Part shown: positions 25,127 to 36,188 of the stretch, piece by piece
Position numbering within the stretch: position 1 is the first letter of the stretch
How the letters are laid out: the number at the start of each line of letters is the position of its first letter
Assembly (NCBI GenBank): GCA_021495925.1
Contig: JAKEKT010000034.1
Coordinates: 248,001-312,000 of the forward strand
DNA: 64,000 nucleotides
Direction of reading: 5' to 3'
Source of the DNA: Diplodia intermedia
Taxonomy: Eukaryota > Ascomycota > Dothideomycetes > Botryosphaeriales > Botryosphaeriaceae
Translations under genes and position numbers: made by a program
Notes under the pieces: model-generated
The model's input: only the letters and a program-made list of their open reading frames with translations
Database searches by the model: none
What the model was told of the DNA's origin: nothing

Positions 25127-28100
25127 CCGCCCGTAGTCTGGAGAGCAGTTTCATTCGTGCATCCTTGGCCTCTTCTCTTCTTCACGACTTTATGATTTTC
25201 ACGACGGACCGATAACAACGGTCGGAGGAATCTGCGAGCTTCGACGAGTGCATTCTTGTCTGCCTGTTTCGGGACAGAGGAGCTTCGACAACAATACGGT
25301 TCGAGCCGGCCTCTTGATACAAGAGTCTTACCCTTTTGCCATTTCATGCGTCCGTTCTCCCATCAACTTCACCATCAGACATTACGAACCGCCACAGGGG
25401 CAGCCCTTCACCAAAAGAAAAGAAAAACGAAAATGGTAGAGCATGGACCAGGCTGCTGCTACGACCCGCAACCCTCCTCTTTTCCAAAAACAAAAGAAAA
25501 AGTTAAAAGCGGCTCTTTTGAGAGGTCCGATAGTCTTGCTCGTGTTGGACTATGTGGATCTCTTTGTACAACACTTGGACATCAGGAAGACCCTTCTGGC
25601 TGCATTCTCGGTTGACGAACGCGAAGAGGAAGCAAAAAAAAAAATCACGATTCTCTTCTCGGCATCCTGAATTTCTAAGGTGTTTCTCCCTGACTGAGAA
25701 ACTCGGCTACGATCGGAGGCTTGATCTGGAGAAGAAAATTCCGACTTCTGCGTTCCTTTGGGTTACAAGGTCCAGCCCTGCATAGCCTGGGGCGTTTTAC
25801 TCAACATTTACGTCTTCTGCTTCTTTCGACTGCACACAGTTTACGGCGACAGCCTTACGCTTTAAAAACAACTTTCTTCTTCCACCACTGCATAAACAAT
25901 ATTCGGCTTCTTCCCCATTTCATCACCTCCCCCTCTTAGTTACGTGCAACAGCATCACCATCATCACTCCCAATCCTACTCTCTCAGCCGGCGATTTTGG
26001 GGAGGGCTTTTTTCTTTAATTGCTGTTTTTTGCGGCGACATTTTCGGCGAGCTGGTACGGAGGCATCAGTGATTCCCCAGGTTCCTTTTCTGATATTGGG
26101 ACCCTTCCCTTTCGAACCTTTTGATTTCTGAAGATGGCAGATCCTTCAAACGTCTTGATGGGATTTGGCATGTTCTCTTTTTTCTTTTCTCCCTGAAGTT
26201 AGCCTGAGAGAGTTTCCCCCATTGTATTCTTCGCTCACACGCTCACCCATCTGCTTTTCTCTATCACGTTGGAGTGTGGATGCTGGAGAGGGGGGCCAAG
26301 GAGGAAGACTTCTCTTTTCACTCTGGGCGATTTTCGAGAGAAATTTCTTTTACGTAGGGAAACAGAGACGACTTTTTTCTCGGGTCATCGGCTTGTCTTG
26401 TTTTACTTTTTTTTTCCTCCCCTCTTCCGGGTTTTGGGTGCATGCCTTTTTTTTTGACGTCGACGGCTGGTCGTTTTTGAATGGGTTCGGCATGGCTTGC
26501 GAGACGGTGCGTTGCATGCGTGTGTGCGTGAGTGAGAGATCATGTGTGTATGTCTGCGCTGTGCGCGTGTATGTGATGAGCAGGTGGCGAGATGCATGAC
26601 AGCCGTTCGGCATGGTGATCGCAAGGGAGGGTACGCGAGCAGCATGCGAGTGAGCGAGAAAGAGATTAGAGATATCTCGGCATTTCGTGTTTTTTTCTCC
26701 CCCTTTTTCCTCTTCTTCTTTCTCCTTTCCACTCTATTTCTCCATTCCTGTGACGAGGTTTCAACATCTGTGTTTCTGGGTCAATATACGTGTATGGCTC
26801 TTTTTGTGTTCTTGTGGGCATATTTTGTTATGTATATGTGCTAAGAATTCGGTGTATGAGAAACAACGAAACACACTTCAAGGGCCACTTGTTTGTTGTG
26901 CGTGCATGTGTGTTTGTCTACTACATGGCTTCGCATGATGATGCGAAGTTCGTTCCGTCCTTCCTTTTCTCTTCTTTGCCTTTCTACTATCACTGACCTC
27001 TTACGATCTCCGTCGCCACGTTCCACCGCTCTCTCCCTCCTTCTCCCAACCCCCATCCCATACCTCCACTGTAATCAGCGCGCGCAAGAGCCAACCGTCT
27101 TCACGCGCGGGCGGATATGTCAAGGTTAATTTTCTTGGCACAAAGACGAAAGGATCGCGATCAACACGGTCGCCTTCCTCGTCGGTCTGGTCGCGTCGGC
27201 AGGGATCGCTGGCCTTTTTGTTTCTTTTGCTGCTGTTCGCGAAAATCTGGGGGTGAGTGGGTTGGGATGGGATGGTTTCGTTTCGTTCACATCCTCCCGT
27301 GTGTGTGCGCGTGCGCTGTGTGATCGCTAAGAGGGAGGAGGAGGAGGAGGCTCCGTGTGTGCACGATAGATTGGGGGTTCTTCATGCTGTCTGTCCGTTG
27401 CTTGTTCGCTCTTGGCTTTGTGTCAGCCCTGCGACCCCCTTACCCACACCTGGCTGAACGACGTAGGGATGGTGGTGGGTAGATCCACGTCCCTTCCTGC
27501 ATGCACTGTTGTGGAGGGAGGGAGGGGGTCATGGGTGTGAGGCAGGTTTTAAGGCGTGCACTGGGGATTTGCGGTCTTGTGGAGAAGGAGGCAGGGAACT
27601 TCATAGGGCGATTGGCGAGGGAGGGGATTTGCGTTGCTTGGCCGGGGGAGTTTATGTAGACGTTGCGGCTGGGTGTTTCTTGATGAGAATCGAGTGTAGG
27701 CGCGCTGGTTGAGTCGAGAAAGTTCACCTGGGGTTAGGTTGAGAGCTGAGTGGACTCAGGCACGATGATGAGAGATGAGTGGAGGCGGGTTGGCTCGATT
27801 CTGCGGTGCAACGAACAGGGCGACGGTGTTTGCGATGCCCTGGATGAGGAATACAGCGAAGGGCGGTTGAACGACCGTATGCTGAAAGCTGTGAGAGCTG
27901 TAGTCATGGGCTACCCCCTCGATGCCGCGACTAGTAGCATGCCTACAACCAACGGCCGCAAGCCCTTGGCAGGATTTCTACAATCCGAAAGCCGATGGCT
28001 CGGCGGCTCCTCCGGTCATCAGGAAGCGCTTCATCTCACACACCGCCAGGAGGATCCCTACGTCCAGCCAGGTGTGAGGCTTGGAAGCATGAACAACGCA

Positions 28101-29594
28101 TTTCGGTAGTGATTCACACGCGAACCGAGCAACCCGCCCCGCACAACAGAGGGAGGCTAAGGCCGAAGGAAGCTGTTTTTAGCGCCGAGAAGTCCGAAAG
28201 CAGGCTCGGATCGCCTGTTCGCGAAGGACGAAAAAAGGAGCAGCGAGATTGGCCGGCCCCATCCATATACAGGCTCCAATAAAGAAGCATAAAAGAGGCG
28301 CCGGCATGCGGGAACACGTAGCGAGCGGCATTGCGTTGGTGGCGTTCTCCTATTCGAACACAAGAGGGAGGAAACAAGCCTCCAGCGGAACGGCACATCA
28401 AGTGGGCGAGTTGACTCGGGGGTAACGGCGGCCGAATAGAAGGGTGTTCTCTATATCGGAAACTGGCTATAGGCAGCATTACGAATGGGCTAGACCGGAT
28501 AGGGCGGCGGCGATGGGGGAACGATATGGCCCAAGGGGGCGGGCGGACGGGGGCAGCGGCTGGCACCGACTATTGGTGCGAAAACTGGCTACCGGCAGTT
28601 GCCTGCCGATTGGCCTCTTTTCGCTCGGCATCTGAGGCGAGGAAAGGTGCAGGTTCGGGCCGGGCGTTGGTTTGGGATGCAGTAGCGCTCGGCTCTTGTC
28701 GCGCGCGGCTCCATGCAACCACGGCTGCCGCATCTCGTGCGAGGTGCCGCCTCGTGTGCACTGTTGTGCTGTGCTGCGGAGGCTGCGGGCGTGGACCCCC
28801 CGGGTAAACATCAGGCAAGCAGCACATCGAAGCTTGGCCTGGCGGGGATGCAGTTGGAAGCAGCGAGGCCCGAGGATTCGGGAGGTGGGCTGCGCAATAG
28901 GCGGGGGCCGAAAGAAGAAACGGCGAGCTCTGGCTGGCTGGATGCTGAGCGGGCTGGGCAGGCAGCGTCAGATAGATTGGGCTGGCTGAGGCAGGGCGGC
29001 GTTGGTGGGGACCGCGTTGTGGCGGCGTTTCATGCTCGGCCTCAGCGCCGTCGGTTATGCGACGATGTTTGCCACGCGAAGGGGCCGGCGCTTGCCTGCG
29101 CGGTGCGCGGCGGGAGCGCAGTAAGGGGCGGGAGGGCTGGACGCAAAGCTTGGCCTCTGGCGGTAGTGCGGCTCCATTGTGCTCGCGTCGGCATCACGAA
29201 GGGCGGAGCTGGAGAGTGCAAAGGCGCGAGGCCAGCGAGCGCAACGGCCGGGCCCCGCATGCCCGGTTGGGAAAGCGAAGCGAGCAGGGGCGCGGCTGCC
29301 AAAACGGCGGGGCTGCGCGCAAGCCTCCATCCAAACACCTCCTCAAATCTCGCCAATGCACTTGCTTGCCATGCCTGCGTCCATCATCCATCACGCTCTG
29401 CCGCAAACGGCGCTTCTCCGTGGCCTCGGCCCCTCCCGATTGCCCTCCACGGCTCTTGCGTCCCGCTGCTCTCACCACCCGCTCGCTTCTGCCCTGCCAT
29501 GAAACGCCAGAGCACCAGCACTGCTGCCGCCGTGCTCATCTCCGCGCCCTATGGGCTCCGCAGCCACCGGCCGAGTCGTCTTTGTAGTCGCCTG
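25127..29594. other. Region between the PUF and LPMO genes
   Basis: 4.5 kb with no supported gene. 25127-26900 is T-rich with many short frames and is probably the PUF 3' UTR and beyond. 26500-27400 has GTGTGTG-type simple sequence. 27900-29590 is GC-rich and gives long Ala/Arg-rich accidental frames (for example 28713-29756) that end inside the LPMO leader. No homology seen. Confidence 0.5.
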
Positions 29595-29600
29595 TATATA
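29595..29600 (+). promoter_or_regulatory. TATA box of the AA9 LPMO gene
   Basis: TATATA lies 214 bases before the ATG. It is followed by a leader rich in CTTCTTCACC and CA repeats and free of long GC runs, unlike the sequence before it. That compositional switch marks a likely transcription start shortly after. Confidence 0.55.
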
Positions 29601-29813
29601 GCTGAGGCTCTGCCTGCAATACCATCGCTTTCTTCTTCACCAAGACACACTCCTTCTCCGTCTACGTCCATTCTTTCACCGGTCTCCGACCACACACATT
29701 CTTTCCAACAGATCATTCTTCACTGTGTGAAGCTGGGATCTTCTTTGCCGCTTTGATAGCCGTCCATCTCTTCATTCAGCCAACCACCAATCCTTTCAGA
29801 ACCAACCAACACC

Positions 29814-30926
29814 ATGTCTGCCATGTTCAAGAACGCCGGCATCATCGGCGCCCTGGCCACCACCGCCGCTGCCCACGGTACCGTCTCTGGCATCGTCATT
29901 GACGGCAAGTACACCCAGAACTACAACCCGTCGATGCAGTACACGACCCCTGCTCCCGTCGTCATCGGCTGGGCTATCCCCGACGACCTTGACAACGGCT
30001 TCGTCGCCCCCTCGGCCTACGCCGACGCCGACATCATCTGCCACAAGGGTGCCACCAACGCCCAGACCAGCGCCGCTGTCAAGGCCGGCGAGGACATCAC
30101 CATCGAGTGGACCACCTGGCCCGACTCGCACAAGGGTCCCGTCATCTCCTACCTCGCCAACTGCGGTGATGACTGCACCACCGTCGACAAGACCACCCTT
30201 GAGTTCGTCAAGATCGACGCCGGTGGTCTCGATGTCGACACCCAGACCTGGGCTGCCACCGACATGATCGCCAACAACAACTCTTGGGTCACCACCATCC
30301 CCTCGAGCATCGCGGCCGGCAACTACGTGCTGCGCCACGAGATCATCGCCCTCCACGGCGCTGGTTCCTCGGACGGTGCCCAGAACTACCCCCAGTGCAT
30401 GAACCTCGTCGTCAGCGGTGACGGCACCGACGACCTCAGCACCGGCGGCACCAAGGGTACTGCTCTCTACAAGGAGGACGACCCGGGTATCCTCCTCAAC
30501 ATCTACCAGACCCTCTCCACCTACGTGATCCCGGGTCCCACGCTCTACTCGGGCGCCTCTTCGGGCTCTGCCACCGCCGCCGCCGGCTCTTCCTCCGCGG
30601 CCGCCTCCACCCCGGTTGCTACCTCGGCCGTCGTCAGCACCTCGGCCGCCGCCGCTGCTACTCCCACTACCCTGTCGACCGCCGTCGCCGCCGCTGAGGC
30701 CACCACCACCGCCGCCGTCGAGCTGACCTCGGCCATCCCCAGCTCCGCCCTGACCGTCGCGGCCACTGCCATCCCCACGGCCAGCGGCGTCGCCACCCCC
30801 GAGACCGCCATGCCCGACAACTTCACCGTCAAGGACGTCCTCCAGTGGTTCTCGTACGTCATGGAGACCTACTTCACCAAGGACTCGAGCTCCACCAAGG
30901 CCCGCCGCCACGCCCGCCAGTTCTAA
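29814..30926 (+). CDS. AA9 lytic polysaccharide monooxygenase (former GH61) with long C-terminal tail
   Basis: Intronless, 370 residues. A signal peptide (residues 1-20, ending TTAAA) is followed directly by His21, which becomes the N-terminal copper ligand of the histidine brace. The second ligand, His106 (SHKGPV), is residue 86 of the mature chain. The axial Tyr192 (GAQNYPQC) and second-sphere His175 and Gln190 (LRHEIIALH, GAQ) are all present, and Cys76/Cys195 can form the usual disulfide, so the enzyme looks intact. The catalytic module ends near 245. A Ser/Ala/Thr-rich linker (245-325) and a conserved-looking end (NFTVKDVLQWFSYVME...RRHARQF) follow instead of a CBM1. AA9 enzymes oxidatively cleave cellulose or hemicellulose using copper and H2O2 or O2; regioselectivity cannot be read. 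The choice of ATG at 29814 is firm, as only it gives a proper signal peptide. Confidence 0.95.
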   Translation: MSAMFKNAGIIGALATTAAAHGTVSGIVIDGKYTQNYNPSMQYTTPAPVVIGWAIPDDLDNGFVAPSAYADADIICHKGATNAQTSAAVKAGEDITIEWTTWPDSHKGPVISYLANCGDDCTTVDKTTLEFVKIDAGGLDVDTQTWAATDMIANNNSWVTTIPSSIAAGNYVLRHEIIALHGAGSSDGAQNYPQCMNLVVSGDGTDDLSTGGTKGTALYKEDDPGILLNIYQTLSTYVIPGPTLYSGASSGSATAAAGSSSAAASTPVATSAVVSTSAAAAATPTTLSTAVAAAEATTTAAVELTSAIPSSALTVAATAIPTASGVATPETAMPDNFTVKDVLQWFSYVMETYFTKDSSSTKARRHARQF

Positions 30927-31059
30927 GCGTGTCTCTCTCGCCGGCGAGGAGGAGAGGAGGCTGCATTACTACTTCTGACTTGGAATTGGCTGAATGATCT
31001 TTTGAGATGTTCTGCTGTTTCTGCCCCCCTTTTTATGTTTTTGGAAAAACTTCTGTATA

Positions 31060-31065
31060 AATAAA
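31060..31065 (+). terminator. Polyadenylation signal of the LPMO gene
   Basis: AATAAA lies 134 bases after the stop codon, within TGTATAAATAAAG and followed by T/G-rich sequence. This is the usual form of an efficient 3' end. Confidence 0.5.
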
Positions 31066-31757
31066 GCGCCTATTTTGTTCTTTGGGGTTTGTCTTGGATT
31101 ATTTACATGGTAGACAACTGAGGAGAAGGAAAACAACAAAAACCTCGAGCAAATGTAGTATGTCTGACAACGCATGTGTTGGATGATATGATTTTTCCCT
31201 TGAAGATTTCCGTCTCGAATGGTGTGACTTGATTGGATGATCTCTTTCCGCAAGTGAAATCGGTTGATCCCGGAGAATACTCACCAATGAGCCGAACAGA
31301 AACATCTTCGCCTTGGCGGCTTGCCTCATTGCCGCGGTTTCTGCTGAAGCAGGGATGATGACAGACCGCACATTGTCCGAGCGCATATTATTGTTTCAGG
31401 TCCGCTGCGTCGGAAGTTGTGTGTGTCTCGACCCCAATCTTTTTTTCTTTCCCCCTTCTCCTCCCATCATCTTTTCATTCTCCCCTTGTGTTTGCATAAA
31501 TAGGGCGGGCAGGTACATACATCATCGGCGCAAGCTCCATCGGGACAACAGGAAAGAAAAGAAAAAAAATTACGCGCCTCCTCCAGGATCCCTTCTTCCC
31601 CGAGTCAGAGCGAGATAGCGGAGATAGCGGGGGGAAGGGGGGGGAAGGGCGTTTAATATATTTGATGCGCGGGTGGATAGATATTGCATAGGCGGTAAGC
31701 ACCAGACGTGGGGTGCACACGTGGGTGGATGGACGCGTCAGTACTGTACGTATGCAC

Positions 31758-32037
31758 GTGGCTCTCTCTCTCTCTCTCTGTGTGTGTATGTATGGGGGGA
31801 CGGGACGCGACGGGACGGGGCGCCTGATGCGTTGGGATTGTGCTGTACGTACTGCGTGCGCGCTGTGCCGCGTTGTGCTGGCGCAGCAGGGCAGATGAGC
31901 GGTCTTCGGTGTGATTGGCGAGAGGATGGGAGAGGAAGAGAGAGAGAGGGAGAGCGGCGCGTGTGTGTGCGTTGGGTGGTAGGTGAGTGGCTGGCTGGCT
32001 GCCTGGCTGGCTGCCTGGCTGGCGGGCGGGCGGGCGG
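31758..32037. repeat. Cluster of microsatellites
   Basis: (CT)n followed by (GT)n at about 31760-31790, AG-rich GAGAGAGAG runs near 31940-31955, and a (CTGG/CTGC)n tract with a GGGC run at about 31989-32037. These are independent simple tracts within 300 bases. Confidence 0.8.
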
Positions 32038-33156
32038 TATCGTGTGCAGGGGGGTTTGGGTGGGTTATATATTGCTTGCGCGCTTTTTGGGAAGGGAGGG
32101 AAGCGGATTTGAGCGAGTGTGCAGTCAGCGAGTGATGGTAACATTGTACTCTGGCGTGCCCTTTGGCGTTTTCCTTCGCTTTGTGGTGGATGTTTTGGGA
32201 GAGTCTCGTGGTGGTGACGGATGTTGGTGGGTGAAGGCGGTAGTGATGAGCGAGCACAGCAGATGATGATCCCGGTGTGGCTCATTATTCTTTTCTGATG
32301 CTGCGGTTCATCATCAATAGGAATTACTGCAGTGGCTTTCGGAAAGTACTTGGGAAGAAAGACAAAGGATGAAAAGGGAAAAGCGGACGGAGGCAGTGAA
32401 CAAGTCCCGATTCAGTCTTTCGATTGTGAAAGGTTGAACCCAAGCTGTGAGTAGCCGGTAGTACACCAAAATTCTCAGTAGAGATTGCTTTATAAGAGCA
32501 AGGGAATCGTCGTACGCGCTTCCAGAAGGTTGACGGCGGCGTAGCACGGAACATGCGGGCGCTCGTGCGTGCCAACCTGCCCACGAGAAGATTGGTCACG
32601 CACGAGGACAGGAAACAGAAATGCCAGTTGATCTACTGATTAGCCAGAGTGAAGGCTCCGACTGTGGGCTTTTTGAATATAAAGTGCGGATAGTGGGATC
32701 GTTGAGGTAGCATCGTAGACTGTTCTTCGCTACGGCTTGGGTATGGAAAGATCGGATCGACTCTCTGGCTCATTGAGGGATTTTTTTCTCCATCTACTTC
32801 CTGTGTGTTCTCTGCGTGCCGGTGTATACAGCAGGATCAAGGGTGTCTGTCTGATCTTTGTGAATCAGCAGATATCATAGATGATGAGCAATGTCCGAAG
32901 CAAGAAACAATGATAAGATACTTGAGCAATGCTGTTGATGATCATCATCTGACACCGCTGATGATGTCTACAAGGTGATTGTGAGCCGGTAGATGCATGT
33001 GTGGCGTGGAAGTGTTGACCCTCAGTTGACATGGGAAAATCTTATTTCGCTCCAACTTCCACCACATTAGCATCAAAGAACCACGGATGGAATAGATTAT
33101 GATTTTCTTCGCTAAAATCGATTCTGTGTAGTGTAAGTAAATTCGGGCTGCATGTT

Positions 33157-33549
33157 TCAAAGGCAACTGTATTTACAGCGTCGCTGTTCCGAAAACAGTA
33201 CTTCTTCGTGGCTATTACTCAGCAATTGGCTCGTATCCGCAGCAGTCTCCATTGCAACTAGTTTTGTCCGATGGCATCGTTTAGTGCCGTGTCGTTTGTA
33301 GCTTTTTGGCGCGCTGATGTTACGGACAGAAATCAAATAAACACCGTTTCTTGGCAAAATTTTACCACTGTCGCGGTCAATAGTAGAGTTGAACAGGTAT
33401 TCGATTCCAAGTAGCCAGTCGCTTTCGACTTTAGTATATGTCAAAAGTGTAGCGTCAGTTGCTGTAATCCGTATTCGGGGGTGAAGAGGCTTGCAAGTGC
33501 TTGGTATGATACGATTTGTTGAGAAGATTTTGTATGCGCCTTCAACCAT
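33157..33549 (-). CDS. Possible small hypothetical protein
   Basis: An open frame of 130 codons in a stretch of ordinary composition, so it is less easily explained by GC bias than other stray frames here. It reads as ordinary mixed protein sequence (for example ESDWLLGIEYLFNSTIDRD) with no domain I recognise. Another frame (33441-33701) overlaps its start. It lies head to head with the RING gene at 33819. It may be chance. Confidence 0.2.
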   Translation of the reverse strand: MVEGAYKIFSTNRIIPSTCKPLHPRIRITATDATLLTYTKVESDWLLGIEYLFNSTIDRDSGKILPRNGVYLISVRNISAPKSYKRHGTKRCHRTKLVAMETAADTSQLLSNSHEEVLFSEQRRCKYSCL

Positions 33550-33818
33550 GGCCCAGATGTATGTGAGTTGGCGAAGCTTCCATTAATGTTTGTTTGCAAG
33601 GTGGCCATGTTGTGAGCGGAAAGTATCCGGAAACTGTGGCAAGTTCTGGCCGGCGGCGCTACCAACGGCAAAACGTGGTTATGAATGGACACTGCCTGCA
33701 ACTCCCAAGGTAAATGCAGGCAGTGTACATCTACGCAGTCATATCTCCGAAAGATTGGTTCCTACTTAAAAGCCAGCACCGCACCCCCATCCAGTTCCGA
33801 ACCAACAACACCCCTACC

Positions 33819-34814
33819 ATGCCCCCTCCTCCACCGCACGCCTTCCCGCGTCGGAGCCACGACACCACCACAGCAACCACCACCACCACCACCCCCACCC
33901 CCACCCCCACTGAAATTGCAGAGCTCGCCGCTAGTATCTCGTCGCTCTTCCGGGGCCTCCGGCGGGATTACTTCGCCGCCATCACCACCACCACCACCAC
34001 CACCACCACCACCACCATCACCGCCTGGCGGTACTACGACGTCAGGAGCCGCGCCAACCGCGTCTTCCTGCACGTTTTCCTGGAGGGCATCCGCGGCGAG
34101 CAGCTGCGCGCCATCTGGCTGCCGGTCGCGCCCGGAGACGACGCGGCGGCGCGGGCGCGGCAGCGGGCTCGCCATCTCCACAGCCGCATCGTCCCGCTCC
34201 AGCAGGGCCTAGAAGAGCTGGAGGACATGGTCGCGCGGAGGGACCGGGAGGATCGGCGGGAGCGGGAGAGGGCGCGGGAGCGGCGGCGCGAGCGGCGCCG
34301 GGTCGAGGGCGGGAACGACGACGACGAGTTCTTGAATGGCGTCGATACGCGTCGGCTGGGCGCGGCGTGGGATGGAGCGTTTGGACCTGGGGATCCGAAC
34401 TTGTCCCTCGTTGTCGATGAGGATGACGAGGATGACGAGGGTGACGAGGATGACGGGGATGACGGGGATGACGAGGACGACGAGGACGACAGCTTTGCGT
34501 CCTTGATTGAGAAAGGTGTTGTAAAGCCCGTTGACAGGGAGGAGGTTGAGGCCAAGGAGAGTGTCTGCTGCGACATCTGCCACGCGCCGTGGGTGGAGAT
34601 GACGAGCGAGCATGTGCGGGAGAAGGAGGGAGAGGATTGGGCGAAGTGGTTTTGCAAAGAGCCCTGTGCGTTGCGTTGTGGGCACTTCTTTGGCAGGGTG
34701 TGCTTGGAGGCGTGGTTGGACACGAGTAACTCGTGTCCAATGTGTAGGCGTAGTGTAGATGTTGAGGTTGAGAATGACAGTGACGGCGGCAGAGACCCCC
34801 AGTTCTCTAACTGA
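33819..34814 (+). CDS. RING-H2 finger protein, probable E3 ubiquitin ligase
   Basis: Intronless, 331 residues. The ATG at 33819 follows a CCAACAACACCCCTACC leader, and a TATA-like CTTAAAAG lies about 55 bases upstream. An in-frame ATG at 33714 lies before that element and is less likely. The N-terminus has poly-Thr tracts (from CAC/ACC repeats, about 18-65). A helical region of basic and Arg-rich sequence (110-165) and an Asp/Glu-rich run (about 198-225) follow. The C-terminal RING is at about 249-308: CDIC, an extended loop with EPCALRCGHFF, CLEAWLD and CPMC, supplying the Cys/His ligands of a RING-H2. It should bind an E2 enzyme; substrates are unknown. The acidic and poly-Thr parts are microsatellite-derived and probably length-variable. 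Confidence 0.75.
   Translation: MPPPPPHAFPRRSHDTTTATTTTTTPTPTPTEIAELAASISSLFRGLRRDYFAAITTTTTTTTTTTITAWRYYDVRSRANRVFLHVFLEGIRGEQLRAIWLPVAPGDDAAARARQRARHLHSRIVPLQQGLEELEDMVARRDREDRRERERARERRRERRRVEGGNDDDEFLNGVDTRRLGAAWDGAFGPGDPNLSLVVDEDDEDDEGDEDDGDDGDDEDDEDDSFASLIEKGVVKPVDREEVEAKESVCCDICHAPWVEMTSEHVREKEGEDWAKWFCKEPCALRCGHFFGRVCLEAWLDTSNSCPMCRRSVDVEVENDSDGGRDPQFSN
33980..34018 (+). repeat. (CAC)n microsatellite inside the RING-protein gene
   Basis: About thirteen CAC/ACC triplets code a poly-Thr run. A related shorter tract lies at 33868-33906. Slippage would change the protein length in steps of one residue and keep the frame. Confidence 0.8.
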
Positions 34815-35696
34815 GAGAGAAGTGTAGACCGGATGCTTGTGTCGAGCAACCCGTGAAGACACATGGCGACTCGGCGCCCTATTAAGGCGGCTTTGCGCCA
34901 TTTCCTCCTGCCCACCACTACATGCACCAAACAAAGAACATGCACCTGAGCATGATCGAATGCTGAAGAGCGTCATCATCATCAGTAGCAAAAGGTGCTC
35001 CCAAACTTTCCTCGCACATGGTGGCGGTGGCCCCGATCTGAGTCCCTTCACCGGCGAACCAGACCGACCAAAGTAGTTTAACGAACGGAACTTCGCAACA
35101 CGAGTGTTTCGATCTAGATGGTATGTACTGCATGCCACCTGAGGCGCTCACAGCTCACTTCTTTCCACGGCCCAAGCCATGCTTTTATCCCACCAAGTAA
35201 CTCGCCGTCCTCCCACCTCCCAACATCACGAGCACCACGGGCCGCAAACGCAGCACAGACAACAGCCACAACGTCCCTGCATATTGACCACTCTGCCTGT
35301 CCAATCATGTCACAATGCTAGCCCGCCAACGCATCAGCAGCGATGACAAAGCCGCCCAGTAGAAATCCGCATGTCCCCCGCAATTGCCACCTCGTGCCCA
35401 GATCACAGGCCCATCCTTCTTACTCCCCTTTAAAAAAGCGGACCTCTCCCTCCCTTGGAGATCCGCTCTCCATCGTCTTTTGCTATGCAATTGACCGGGC
35501 TCGACGGCTGCAGTCATTGCCACCAACCGCAAAATGCTTCGACGCGGTGTTCGACTTTCCCGAAGCGCTGCCTTATGGGCCTGACGGGTTGCTAATCGCT
35601 CCCAACGACTCCTTGCATCAGCTGGTGCCCCCTCCCCCACTCGAGGCCCCTCTCACATCGCTCCCCCGCAGTCAACAGGAGCAACTCGCTCAGCAG

Positions 35697-35772
35697 CATC
35701 ATCATCATAACCATAATCATAATCATCATCACCAACCCCTCCATCATCACCACCACCAACAAACACATCATG
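35697..35772. repeat. CAT/CAC trinucleotide microsatellite
   Basis: Interrupted CAT, AAT and CAC triplets over about 75 bases. Confidence 0.75.
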
Positions 35773-36162
35773 GAGCCCACCACCATCAGACAACCAAGCG
35801 GGAACCACCACATCCCACAACAACGCTGCAAAGCCACCATCCAGCGACACGTACACAACACGTACACCCGGCCCCCCTCGCCCTTCCTTGCAGCCCAGCG
35901 CAGAGGCAAGTGAGGATTTGCGATTGTGTTGACGCCCAGTAGTAGCGTTCAGTATTCAAGGTGCGAACGAATCCTCGCCACAAAGAGAGTGTCGATCGAG
36001 TACAGAGCACCTCACACAGCATCCACACCGGGAGAAAGAGAGCATTTTATAATCGACCGGTAAGTCCCCGTTTATTATCCACCTGACCTATCTACCGCAG
36101 CTGACTTGATCACACTTTGCCCCCTTCCCGACGCATCCATCCATCCATTTATCATCCCTTCC

Positions 36163-36188
36163 AGAAAGAAAGAAAGAAAGAAAGAAAG
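36163..36188 (+). repeat. (AAAG)n microsatellite
   Basis: About six perfect GAAA units in a row. Confidence 0.85.

Larger units (their letters stand above)
30927..33156. other. Intergenic region with simple-sequence repeats
   Basis: After the LPMO 3' end I see no supported gene. 31470-32260 is open on the minus strand only because of simple sequence. The rest is mixed sequence. Confidence 0.5.

Noticed and set aside
25301..25315. GGTTCGAGCC, like a tRNA B box
   Set aside because: No cloverleaf can be drawn around it; it lies in the PUF 3' flank.
27900..29590. Many SYGGRG (CreA-type) sites upstream of the LPMO gene
   Set aside because: The region is so G-rich that such hexamers are expected by chance.
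28713..29756. 347-codon plus-strand frame before the LPMO gene
   Set aside because: Ala/Arg/Gly-rich and domain-free; it runs over the LPMO TATA box and leader.
29796..30911. 371-codon frame on the minus strand opposite the LPMO gene
   Set aside because: It is an antisense shadow: strong C-ending codon bias of the real gene removes stops on the other strand. The translation is Gly/Val/Asp-rich without a domain.
31054..31065. TGTATAAATA in the LPMO 3' end as a PUF binding site
   Set aside because: It overlaps the AATAAA polyadenylation signal, and the spacing does not match the core predicted for the PUF protein here.
35343..35942. His-rich 199-codon frame
   Set aside because: The His-rich part is a CAT/CAC microsatellite, and the flanks show no domain.
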